Shown piece by piece: positions 8,071 through 15,490 of a stretch of DNA of 64,000 bases (position 1 is the stretch's first letter; every line of letters begins with the position of its first letter). The stretch is from contig NZ_AUAP01000001.1 of NCBI RefSeq assembly GCF_000428785.1, positions 124,001 through 188,000 of the forward strand. The letters are read 5' to 3'. The DNA comes from Conchiformibius kuhniae DSM 17694. Lineage in GTDB: Bacteria > Pseudomonadota > Gammaproteobacteria > Burkholderiales > Neisseriaceae. A program made the position numbers and the translations under genes. The notes beneath the pieces are model-generated. The model was not told the origin of the DNA. It did no database searches and saw only the letters and a program-made list of their open reading frames with translations.

Positions 8071-8658
8071 ACCGACACGGTAAAACGCCAAACTGCCCAA
8101 TAAATTAGGCAAACGATTGACGCGCTTGCCGCCGCGCATCACCGCGCGTTCCAAAATACGGACGTTGTTGCGGGCGCACAGGCGTTCAAAGTCGTGCAGG
8201 GTGCAAAGATGAATGTTCGGCGTGTCGTACCAATGGTGCGGCATGCGCTCGCTCACGGGCATGCGCCCGCCCAGCAGGATTTGCAAGCGGTTGTGCCAAT
8301 AGCCAAAATTGGGAAAGCTGACAACGGCTTGCTTGGCGATGCGGGTGAGTTCGCGCAAGATGGCTTGGGTGTTGTGCATGGCTTGCAGGGTTTGGCTCAG
8401 CACCAATACGTCAAAACTTTGGTCGGCAAACGCGCCCAAGCCGCGTTCCAAATCCGCTTGAATGACGTTTACGCCGCGCTCGATGGCGGCTTGCACGCTG
8501 TCGGCATCAATTTCCACGCCGTAGCCGGTGCAGTGTTTGTGCCGTGTGAGCGCGGACAGCAGCTCGCCTTTGCCGCAGCCCAAGTCCAAAACGTGGCTGT
8601 GTTCGGGAATCCAGTCGTAAATCAGTTGTAAGTCGTCGCGCAGGGTCATGATGGGCAT
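8068..8658 (-). CDS. metW: Methionine biosynthesis protein MetW
   Basis: SAM-dependent methyltransferase-fold protein of about 196 aa that works with homoserine O-acyltransferase MetX in many proteobacteria. It starts MTLRDDLQLIYDWIPEHSHV, runs into the SAM motif VLDLGCGKGELL, and continues through SFDVLVLSQTLQAM and FPNFGYWHNRLQ, all typical of MetW. The start is ATG 8658 or 8649; neither has a strong ribosome site, and the family usually starts at MTLRDD (8649). metX is not adjacent, which is unusual. The TAG stop belongs to repeat copy 4. Confidence 0.9.
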   Translation of the reverse strand: MPIMTLRDDLQLIYDWIPEHSHVLDLGCGKGELLSALTRHKHCTGYGVEIDADSVQAAIERGVNVIQADLERGLGAFADQSFDVLVLSQTLQAMHNTQAILRELTRIAKQAVVSFPNFGYWHNRLQILLGGRMPVSERMPHHWYDTPNIHLCTLHDFERLCARNNVRILERAVMRGGKRVNRLPNLLGSLAFYRVG

Positions 8659-8718
8659 GGGGGCAAAAGCGCGTATTGTTGAATAAATTTGCGCGTTTGC
8701 CAAATTTTTGTGGTTTTC

Positions 8719-8916
8719 GGGCGTGTCGTCAATTAACCGAACACACACTGCGCCGTCGTGCCCGCGCAGGCGGGAAGCCACATTGAAGCACGACAAACTT
8801 TGATAAAACGTCGTTTGCCAAGCATCGGGCGTGGATTCCCGCATTCGCGGGAATGACGGTGTTTTTTTATATTAAACTGATTGTTAAGTTTAAAATTTAA
8901 ATGATGACACACGCTA
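8719..8916 (+). mobile_element. MITE-like element, first of a tandem pair, copy 5
   Basis: Left end GGGCGTGTCGTCAATTAACC, two dRS3-type palindromes (the first mutated), the GATAAAACGT block, and right end ATGATGACACACGCTA. It abuts a second complete copy in the same orientation and shares a single TA with it. Confidence 0.87.
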
Positions 8917-9114
8917 GGGCGTGTCATCAATTGACCGAAAAATCTCTGCACCGTCATTCCCGCGAATGCGGGAATCCAAGTCAAAGCACGACAAGCCTTG
9001 ATAAAACATCACTTGCCAAACATCGGGCAGTGGATTCCCGCATTCGCGGGAATGACGACAGCGTTTATATTCCGTTGATTTTCAATGAAATAATTTAAAT
9101 GATGACACACGCTA
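8915..9114 (+). mobile_element. MITE-like element, second of a tandem pair, copy 6
   Basis: A complete copy that follows copy 5 head-to-tail (TAGGGCGTGTCATCAATTGA ... ATGATGACACACGCTA). It has two perfect dRS3 palindromes (ATTCCCGCGAATGCGGGAAT and ATTCCCGCATTCGCGGGAAT). Its right end is the TAG stop codon of recD. The 450-bp gap between metW and recD is almost entirely these two elements. Confidence 0.88.
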
Positions 9115-10806
9115 GGCGGGGTCGGGGTGCAGGTAGCTGCCCAAATTGCTGCGGCGCGGGTGGGCGCGGGCAAGGGCGCGGCGGAAGCTTTCTTCGCTGC
9201 CCCAGTAGGAAAAGGCGGTGGTGGCGCGGGTGATGGCGGTGTAAAGCAGGGCGCGGGTGAAGTCGTCGCCGTCTGCGGGCAGCAGCCAAACGTCGCGGTA
9301 TTCCGAGCCTTGACTTTTGTGGACGGTGATGGCGAAGGCGGTTTCGTGGGCGGGCAGGCGGTTGAGCGGCAGGCGGCGCAGTCCGTGTGCGCCGGCAAAC
9401 CATGCCGCCAGTCCGTTTTCGTGGGGCAGCACCAGCCCGATGTCGCCGTTGGCGAGGGCGGTGGCGGGGTCGTTGCGGGTAATCAGCAGGATTTGTCCGG
9501 CAAACCATTCGGAGGGGCGGCGTCCGTGCCGGCGCAGCAGGTCGAGGCAGGCTTGGTTGAAGGCGGCGGCATCGCGGCGGCGGGCGGCCAGCACGACGGT
9601 ATCGGTGTGGCGGGCAAATGCGGCGCCGATGTCGCCCGCGTCCACCGCTTGCCAATAGGCGTGTTGGGCGCGGTAAAACGCTTCTGCCTGTTGTGCGGGC
9701 GTGCCGTGCCGTTGCTGCAAGTGGTTGGGGAAACGCGCAAACTGTTGCCATGCGGTATCGGCGTCGCCCGATGCGCTTGCCCGCGCCAAGCAGCCGATGG
9801 CGCTGTCGCTGCCGAAACGGTGGCTGATGTGCAGTCGGGCGTGGCGGGCGAACAGGACGTTTTCCCGCCAAGCTGCGGGCAGCAGGGCGTGCAGGGTGCG
9901 GGCAGTGTCGGGGTCGGGTGGGTCGGTGTCGGCGGCCAGCACGTTCAGCACCGCGCCCGCGCCAACGGGGGGAAGCTGTTGGCTGTCGCCCAGCAGAATC
10001 ACGCGGCAATGGTCGGGCAGGGCGCACAGCAGTTGCCAAAACAGGTGGTTGTCTATCATCGAGGCTTCGTCTGCCACCAAGATGTCCACTGCCAAACGGT
10101 TGCGGGCGTGGTGGAACGGGGTCATGTGCGGTGGGCGCAGCCGCAGCAGGCGGTGAATGGTTTGGCTTTCCAGTCCGCGCAGGAAGGCGGCGGTGTCGGC
10201 GTCCAAGCCGGTGATGCCGTCAATGGCGCGGTGCAGGGCTTGCGACATCCGCGCCGCCGCTTTGCCGGTGGGCGCGGCAAGGGCAACGGACGGACGGCGC
10301 GTGGCTTCGGCGCACAGCAGCGCGAGCAATTTGGCGATGGTGGTGGTTTTGCCCGTGCCGGGCCCGCCGCCAATCAAAACAAAGCGTTGGCACAGGGTCA
10401 GTGCCGCCGCCGCTTGCTGGTCGCGGGCATGTTCGCCGTCAAACCACTGTTGCAGTTTGGCGGCGGCAAGCGCATCGGCGGGGCGTTCGTCTGCCCGAAT
10501 GGGTGTGGACAAACGGTTGATTTCGTTTGCTAAGTCGCGTTCGAGCTGCCATTGTCGCGCCAAAAACAATTTGCGCCCCTGCAAAACCAAAGGCGATGCG
10601 CCGTTGTGTCCGACCAAAGGCGCGGCAGAGGCGGCGGCTTCGCGTTCGGCTGCCGACAGCCACACAAAGGCATGACCGTCTGCCAAAGCGTGCAACAGGC
10701 GCGGCAGCAGGGGGGCAACCGTTGCCGCCGCTTCGGGGGCGTGGCGGCGGAACAGGTCGAGCAGATGGGTGGCGGGGGCGTGCGGGTCGGAATCGGGCGT
10801 CATCAT
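9112..10806 (-). CDS. recD: Exodeoxyribonuclease V alpha subunit RecD
   Basis: The 5'-3' helicase subunit of RecBCD, for double-strand-break processing and recombination; about 564 aa. It has Walker A GGGPGTGKTTT (about residues 145-155), motif Ia LAAPTGKAA, DEASMID (Walker B), GDSQQLPPVGAG, and late motifs HKSQGSEYRDV and TAITRAT. The stop TAG is part of repeat copy 6. Two consecutive ATGs (10806, 10803) lie just after the upstream gene's stop; an in-frame upstream start would overlap that gene. recB and recC are not in the window. Confidence 0.93.
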   Translation of the reverse strand: MMTPDSDPHAPATHLLDLFRRHAPEAAATVAPLLPRLLHALADGHAFVWLSAAEREAAASAAPLVGHNGASPLVLQGRKLFLARQWQLERDLANEINRLSTPIRADERPADALAAAKLQQWFDGEHARDQQAAAALTLCQRFVLIGGGPGTGKTTTIAKLLALLCAEATRRPSVALAAPTGKAAARMSQALHRAIDGITGLDADTAAFLRGLESQTIHRLLRLRPPHMTPFHHARNRLAVDILVADEASMIDNHLFWQLLCALPDHCRVILLGDSQQLPPVGAGAVLNVLAADTDPPDPDTARTLHALLPAAWRENVLFARHARLHISHRFGSDSAIGCLARASASGDADTAWQQFARFPNHLQQRHGTPAQQAEAFYRAQHAYWQAVDAGDIGAAFARHTDTVVLAARRRDAAAFNQACLDLLRRHGRRPSEWFAGQILLITRNDPATALANGDIGLVLPHENGLAAWFAGAHGLRRLPLNRLPAHETAFAITVHKSQGSEYRDVWLLPADGDDFTRALLYTAITRATTAFSYWGSEESFRRALARAHPRRSNLGSYLHPDPA

Positions 10807-10810
10807 GATG

Positions 10811-11569
10811 TTATGGTTTGGCGGCGGCGGCACAACGGAAACCCAAGGCGGGCAGGGAAGAATAGGCTTGCAAACGCGTTCGCAAATGATGGCGCATCAA
10901 CGCGCCGTAGTCGGTAGAATCCGCCAGCGCGGCAGCCGGCACGCCGCAAAAATCGCCGCCGCGATGTCCGCTCGCATCGGCAATCAGCAGCGCGTTGTTA
11001 AAATCTTCCGTCCACTCCCAAATCAAGCCGTGCAGGTCGTGAATCCCCCACGCATTGGCACGCCCCTGCCCCACGGGGCGCAACACCCGTTGTTCGCCCG
11101 CGTGATACCAATCGGCAAACAAACGGCGGTACGCCGCTTGGCGCGTGCCGTTTTTGGCGGTGGCGGAAGCGCGCGCGGCGTATTCCCATTCGGCGGTGGT
11201 CGGCAAACGTTTGCCCTGCGCTTGGCAATAAGCATGGGCGGCGAACCACGATACCTGCGTAACCGGTTTGTCGGCATCGGCACGCGCCGGCGCACCGCCG
11301 CGCCAATGGCGCAAATAACGTTCCGCATCGGCTTGACGCGCATCGGCACGCCCGCGCTGCCACTGCGGGTGTCGGCGCACGAACGCGGCAAATTCGGCAT
11401 TGGTAACGGGATACTTGTCCAAACGGAACGCCGCCACCCGCACCGTTTGCGTTTTTGCCGCCACATACGGCGACGACACCCGCGCCGCCGGCAAGGACAC
11501 CATCGGCGCGGCAAACGCGGCGGCGGACACGCCGCACGCCCACAGCCCCAGCAGCCGTTTACCCGCCAT
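10811..11569 (-). CDS. Secreted formylglycine-generating-enzyme (SUMF1) family protein
   Basis: A 252-aa protein with a Sec signal (about 20 residues, ending AAAFAAP). An FGE/sulfatase-modifying-factor fold follows: LDKYPVTNAEFAAFV, KPVTQVSWFAAHAYC, GKRLPTTAEWEYAAR, GIHDLHGLIWEWT, ending LGFRCA. Family members include sulfatase-activating FGE and many substrate-binding C-lectin-like relatives such as the NirV-type proteins of denitrifiers. The canonical RGGSW stretch is altered to RGGDFCG, so true FGE activity is uncertain. Overlaps the end of rlmB by 11 bases, suggesting an operon with rlmB and recD. Confidence 0.83.
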   Translation of the reverse strand: MAGKRLLGLWACGVSAAAFAAPMVSLPAARVSSPYVAAKTQTVRVAAFRLDKYPVTNAEFAAFVRRHPQWQRGRADARQADAERYLRHWRGGAPARADADKPVTQVSWFAAHAYCQAQGKRLPTTAEWEYAARASATAKNGTRQAAYRRLFADWYHAGEQRVLRPVGQGRANAWGIHDLHGLIWEWTEDFNNALLIADASGHRGGDFCGVPAAALADSTDYGALMRHHLRTRLQAYSSLPALGFRCAAAAKP

Positions 11570-12305
11570 TGCCGCCCCGTTGTCGCCGCGTTTCCGCCAA
11601 CACCATGCCCGCGCTCACGGAAATATTCAAACTCTGCACCGTGCCGAACATCGGAATCGACACCAGCGCATCGCAATGTTCGCGCGTAAGACGGCGCATG
11701 CCCGCGCCCTCGCTGCCCATCACCCACGCCACGCTGTGCGGAATGCCGTAGCCGAACAAATCCGCTTCGCCGCCCACGTCCGCACCGACAATCCAAATGC
11801 CGTATTCTTTCAACTCGCGCAGCGTCCGCACCAAATTGGTTACGGTAATATACGGCACGCTTTCCGCCGCGCCGCACGCCACCTTGCTGACGGTGGCGTT
11901 CAAGCCCGCGCTTTTGTCTTTCGGCGCAATCACGGCATGCACGCCCATCGCATCGGCGGTACGCAAACACGCGCCCAGATTGTGCGGGTCGGTGATGCCG
12001 TCCAACACCAGCAAAAGCGGCGGTTCGCGCAGATTGTCCAACACGTCTTCCAAATGAACGTGGTTTTTGGACGCGTCTACAAACCCTGCCACGCCCTGAT
12101 GCCGCGCCCCTTTGCACAGCGTGTTCAGACGGTCGGCATCGGCAAAATGCAAACGCACGTTTTCGGCGGCGGCTTTTTCCAGCACCTCGCGGGTACGCGC
12201 ATCTTGTTTTCCTTCTAAAACATAAAGTTCCATAATGGATTTCGGGTTTTGCCACAGGCGGGCATTGACGGCGTGGAAGCCGTAAATCAGGCGTTGGTTG
12301 GACAT
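11559..12305 (-). CDS. rlmB: 23S rRNA (guanosine(2251)-2'-O)-methyltransferase RlmB
   Basis: SpoU-family knotted methyltransferase of 248 aa. The N-terminal substrate-binding domain (RLIYGFHAVNARLW) is followed by the three SPOUT motifs: LVLDGITDPHNLGACLRTAD, WVMGSEGAGMRRLT and IPMFGTVQSLNISVSAG. The knotted C-terminus binds SAM. ATG 12305 is the natural start (MSNQRLIYGFHAV). It is upstream of the FGE-like gene with overlapping ends. Confidence 0.95.
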   Translation of the reverse strand: MSNQRLIYGFHAVNARLWQNPKSIMELYVLEGKQDARTREVLEKAAAENVRLHFADADRLNTLCKGARHQGVAGFVDASKNHVHLEDVLDNLREPPLLLVLDGITDPHNLGACLRTADAMGVHAVIAPKDKSAGLNATVSKVACGAAESVPYITVTNLVRTLRELKEYGIWIVGADVGGEADLFGYGIPHSVAWVMGSEGAGMRRLTREHCDALVSIPMFGTVQSLNISVSAGMVLAETRRQRGGNGG

Positions 12306-12338
12306 GACGGAATAAAATGATTGAATGGAGAAATTTTT

Positions 12339-12737
12339 TCAGGCAACTTCGGCAACGGCAAACGCGCTCACATAGCGTTCCTCATCGCTCAAGCTCAAAT
12401 GCACTTTGGCAATGTTTTTATCGGCAAGCCATTGTTTTAATTCATCTGCGCAGAGAAATTCAGGCTTGCCCAAATCGTTATGCCCGATGCTGATATTGTG
12501 GAAATTCACCGGCTCGCGCAAACCCGTGCCGACCGCTTTGGCAAAGGCTTCTTTGGCGGCGAAGCGTTTGGCGAGAAAGCGCACGGCATCATCGCGGTTT
12601 TTCGGCGAGAATTTGTCGGCAAATTCCAGCGATTCGATGCGGCTCAAAATGCGGCGCGGCAGGGCTTCGCCGTATTTTTTGTACAGTTTTTCCACGCGCC
12701 TGACGGCGAGAATGTCGTTGCCGATTCCGTAAATCAT
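12339..12737 (-). CDS. acpS: Holo-[acyl-carrier-protein] synthase
   Basis: Transfers 4'-phosphopantetheine from CoA to acyl carrier protein. The 132-aa protein has the canonical start MIYGIGNDI (Asp8 metal ligand), FLAKRFAAKEAFAKA (Glu-Lys catalytic helix, residues 53-67) and HLSLSDEERYVSAFAV at the C-terminus. It follows pdxJ in the usual pdxJ-acpS order, but a repeat element now separates the two. Confidence 0.95.
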   Translation of the reverse strand: MIYGIGNDILAVRRVEKLYKKYGEALPRRILSRIESLEFADKFSPKNRDDAVRFLAKRFAAKEAFAKAVGTGLREPVNFHNISIGHNDLGKPEFLCADELKQWLADKNIAKVHLSLSDEERYVSAFAVAEVA

Positions 12738-12767
12738 GGTTTTTTCTCCTGAATAAAAAAGTTATCG

Positions 12768-12916
12768 GGCTGCAACTGCACCGTCATTCCCGCGCAGGCG
12801 GGAATCCAAAACACATTCAAACAAATATTGATGAAACACACTTGCCGCGCATCGGGCAATGGATTCCCGCCTGCGCGGGAATGACGGCATTTGATTTTCA
12901 ATAACGGCACACGTTA
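12768..12916 (+). mobile_element. MITE-like element between pdxJ and acpS, copy 7
   Basis: Two perfect dRS3 palindromes (both ATTCCCGCxxNNGCGGGAAT-type) flank a spacer with the family's ACATTCAAACAA and TTGATGAAAC blocks. Both outer ends are degenerate: the left lacks the inverted repeat, and the right is shortened to CAATAACGGCACACGTTA. The right end includes the pdxJ TAA stop (12914-12916). It lies inside what is normally a tight operon. Confidence 0.8.
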
Positions 12917-13645
12917 ATAAGCCGTTTGGCGGGCGCGGAACATCGCCTCCTTCATCTGGCGGACGGCTTCAGGCAGCCCGACAAACAAAGCCTGCGCCAC
13001 CAGCCAATGCCCGATGTTCAGCTCGACAATATCGGCGATGCGGGCAACCGGCGCAACATTGTGAATCGTCAGCCCGTGTCCCGCGTTCACGGTCATGCCC
13101 AAGCTGTGGGCGAAAGCGGCGGCTTCGCGGATACGCGCCAGTTCCGCCTGCTGCTGCTTGCGGTCGGGCGCATCGGCGTACGTGCCGGTATGGATTTCAA
13201 TCACCCGTGCGCCGACATCGTGGGCGGCTTGGATTTGCGCGTGGTCGGCGGCGACAAACAGGGAAACGCGAATGCCCGCCTCATGCAGCTTGGCAACGTA
13301 ATACGCGGTTTTTTCTTGCAAAGACAACACGTCCAAACCACCTTCGGTGGTCAGTTCCTCGCGCCGTTCGGGCACAAGGCACACGTCTTCGGGCGCAACG
13401 TTCAAGGCGTTGTCCAACATTTCCGGGGTCATCGCCATTTCCAAATTCATGCGCGTTTTGATGGCGTTTTTCAGCGCAAAAACATCGGCATCACGAATAT
13501 GGCGGCGGTCTTCGCGCAGGTGCAGGGTAATCAAATCCGCGCCGTGCGTTTCGGCGGTGAGCGCGGCTTCAAGCGGGCTGGGATAGGTCGTGCCGCGTGC
13601 ATTGCGGACGGTGGCGATGTGGTCGATGTTCACGCCGAGCAGCAT
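12914..13645 (-). CDS. pdxJ: Pyridoxine 5'-phosphate synthase
   Basis: Condenses 1-deoxyxylulose 5-phosphate with 3-amino-2-oxopropyl phosphate in vitamin B6 synthesis. The 243-aa TIM barrel begins MLLGVNIDHIATVRNARGT and has ITLHLREDRRHI (His45 region), CLVPERREELTTEGG (Glu72 region) and HGLTIHNVAPVA. It ends in ELNIGHWLVAQALFVG. All are typical. The stop codon is part of repeat copy 7. Confidence 0.95.
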   Translation of the reverse strand: MLLGVNIDHIATVRNARGTTYPSPLEAALTAETHGADLITLHLREDRRHIRDADVFALKNAIKTRMNLEMAMTPEMLDNALNVAPEDVCLVPERREELTTEGGLDVLSLQEKTAYYVAKLHEAGIRVSLFVAADHAQIQAAHDVGARVIEIHTGTYADAPDRKQQQAELARIREAAAFAHSLGMTVNAGHGLTIHNVAPVARIADIVELNIGHWLVAQALFVGLPEAVRQMKEAMFRARQTAY

Positions 13646-13678
13646 GGTGGTGTTCCTTTGATTTTAGGGCAATATTGT

Positions 13679-14185
13679 TTACAAGGGCAGGGCGGTGCGT
13701 TCGCCAATCAGGGCGCACAGGCGTTCCAGCCACAGCGCATCGGTGCGGTCGAAGGCGGCAAGCTGTTCCGAATCCACGTCCAGCACGCCGGCAATCTGCC
13801 CGTTGCGGTGGCGCACAGGCACGACGATTTCCGAGCGTGCGCGGGACGAACAGGCGATGTGGTCGGGGTGGGCGGCAACGTCGTCCACCAACACGGTTTG
13901 CCCGAGCGACCATGCCTGTCCGCACACGCCGCGCCCTTTGGCGATGCGGGTACAGGCGGGCGGGCCTTGAAACGGCGCGAGCAGTAATTCGGTTTGTGCC
14001 TGATTGCACAGGTAAAATCCAACCCACAGCCAATCAAACGATTCTTTGAGCATGGCGCAGACGTTGCCCAAAGCGGCGTTCAGCAGCGCCGGTTCGGGGT
14101 CGAGCATGGCGGCGATTTGCGGCAACAGTTCGGCATAGCGCTGCGCTTTGGGCATGTCGGCGGCTAAACATGGGGGTTCGTGCAT
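13679..14185 (-). CDS. msrC: Free methionine-R-sulfoxide reductase (GAF domain)
   Basis: Reduces free L-methionine-(R)-sulfoxide; 168 aa. The single GAF domain has the fRMsr signatures: DWLWVGFYLC, ACTRIAKGRGVCGQAW and HPDHIACSSRARSEIVVPV. The three redox cysteines of the family (Cys84, Cys94 and Cys118 in E. coli numbering) are all present in PACTR, GVCG and IACS. The tail contains VLDVDSEQ and FD. Directly upstream of pdxJ with a short gap, so possibly co-transcribed. Confidence 0.9.
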   Translation of the reverse strand: MHEPPCLAADMPKAQRYAELLPQIAAMLDPEPALLNAALGNVCAMLKESFDWLWVGFYLCNQAQTELLLAPFQGPPACTRIAKGRGVCGQAWSLGQTVLVDDVAAHPDHIACSSRARSEIVVPVRHRNGQIAGVLDVDSEQLAAFDRTDALWLERLCALIGERTALPL

Positions 14186-14201
14186 CGGGGTTTCCTTCGA
14201 T

Positions 14202-14388
14202 GGCGTGATTATTTAAGTTTTCTGCTGAAAATCAGTGCAATATGGAAATGCGCCGTCATTCCCGCGCAGGCGGGAATCCACTGTTTGATGACCTGCAAGC
14301 CATATTTTATCAAGGTCTCTCGTGCTTCGACTTGGATTCCCGCCTGAGCGGGAATGACGGCGCAGTGGTTTTTCAGTCAGTTGATGAT
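14202..14388 (-). mobile_element. MITE-like element overlapping the Dyp peroxidase 3' end, copy 8
   Basis: Read on the minus strand: GCACATCATCAACTGACTGA, two perfect dRS3 palindromes, the ACCTTGATAAAATATGG block, then the right-end block CTGATTTTCAGCAGAAAACT and a decayed terminus (AATAATCACGCC). The left end encodes the last residues and TGA stop of the Dyp peroxidase gene. Confidence 0.83.
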
Positions 14389-15308
14389 GTGCTTTGGTTT
14401 TGCAGGTTGTGCAGACGTTCGACCGATGGCACGAAGTAGTACGCGCCCGATACGGCACGGGTGAGGCGGTGCAGCAGCAGGTCGGTGCGTTGGTCGGCGC
14501 TGTCGCCGAACATGCTCAACAGTTGCTGTTCGATGTTGTGCAAACGGGCGCAGTAGGCGATGAACATCAGCCCGTGTTCGCCCGAAACTTTGCCGAAGGG
14601 CAGGCTGCGGCGGACGATTTTCAGCCCGACGCCGTTTTCTTTGAGATTGACGCGGGCGATGTGGGCTTCGGGGTGAAGCTGTTCGCCTTCAAATTCGATG
14701 TCGTCTGCTTTGCTGCGCCCGACGGCTTCTTCTTGCTGTGCCAAATCGAAGCCGTTCCATTGGTGCAGGTCGTGGCGGTATTTTTGCACAACGGCGTAGC
14801 TGCCGCCGGCATCGGGGGCGTCGCCGCCAATCACGCCGACCGTGCGGATGTCGTCTGTTTCCTGCGGGTTTTCCGTGCCGTCGATGAAGCCGTCCAAGCC
14901 GCGCTCTTGGTGGCGGCGGAAGCCGTGTTCTTCGCTGCGGACGACAAGGGCATCGCCGAAGGCGTCGAGTACGGCTTGGGCAAGGGTGTAGTTGTTGTCG
15001 TGGTTGAGCGATTGAATGTGGATGAGCAGGTCGTGTTGGGTGGCGGGGGCAAGACCGTTGCCCAAGGGGGTGAAGTTTTTCAATTCCGCGCCTTCGGCGG
15101 GGCGGTTCAGGCTGTGCCAAAAATCCGCACCAAAGCCGATGCTCATGCCCAAGCGGTTGTCGGGAAATTGGTTTTGCAGGCGTTTAAGGGCGTTTAGGGC
15201 GGTGCGGACGGCGGTTTGCACGGCTTGGGGGCGGACGATGTCGGCTTCGATGAAGATGCCGGCGGTGCAGTGGTCGGGAATGATGGCGGTTTGCGGGGTG
15301 TGGTTCAT
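14373..15308 (-). CDS. Dyp-type haem peroxidase
   Basis: YfeX-like dye-decolorizing peroxidase of 311 aa, cytoplasmic (no signal). It has the GFIDGTENP motif (catalytic Asp, near residue 140), the proximal haem histidine in HPEAHIARVN (near 212) and the distal Arg in VRRSLPFG. GLMFIAYCA follows. The natural substrate is unknown; oxidation of porphyrinogens has been reported for the family. The last five or six codons (STSSTD) and the TGA are made of repeat-element sequence, so the original C-terminus has been replaced. Divergent from ubiB. Confidence 0.9.
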   Translation of the reverse strand: MNHTPQTAIIPDHCTAGIFIEADIVRPQAVQTAVRTALNALKRLQNQFPDNRLGMSIGFGADFWHSLNRPAEGAELKNFTPLGNGLAPATQHDLLIHIQSLNHDNNYTLAQAVLDAFGDALVVRSEEHGFRRHQERGLDGFIDGTENPQETDDIRTVGVIGGDAPDAGGSYAVVQKYRHDLHQWNGFDLAQQEEAVGRSKADDIEFEGEQLHPEAHIARVNLKENGVGLKIVRRSLPFGKVSGEHGLMFIAYCARLHNIEQQLLSMFGDSADQRTDLLLHRLTRAVSGAYYFVPSVERLHNLQNQSTSSTD

Positions 15309-15407
15309 GGTGGTGTTCCCAAATTCAAGATGGTCGGACAGGCGGGAATTTTAGCAAATTTCAACAAGCAGGGGGAAACGGCGGTGCAAAAGCGGTGGGA
15401 AACCGTT

Positions 15408-15437
15408 TTGCCGTCTTGCCCGCATTGGCGATATAAT
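15408..15437 (+). promoter_or_regulatory. Predicted sigma-70 promoter for ubiB
   Basis: TTGCCG (15408-15413) and a perfect TATAAT (15432-15437) are 18 bases apart, leaving a leader of about 50 bases before the ubiB ATG. Position and match are good; not tested. Confidence 0.55.
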
Positions 15438-15490
15438 CGCCGTTTCCGCCCCGATGGGGCGGGACTTGCGCCGTTTTCCACCGAAAGCAA

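Noticed and set aside
8719..9114. Regularly spaced palindromes that might be a CRISPR array
   Set aside because: The dRS3 palindromes occur in pairs inside elements with inverted-repeat ends. Spacers between them are themselves conserved, and no cas genes are present.
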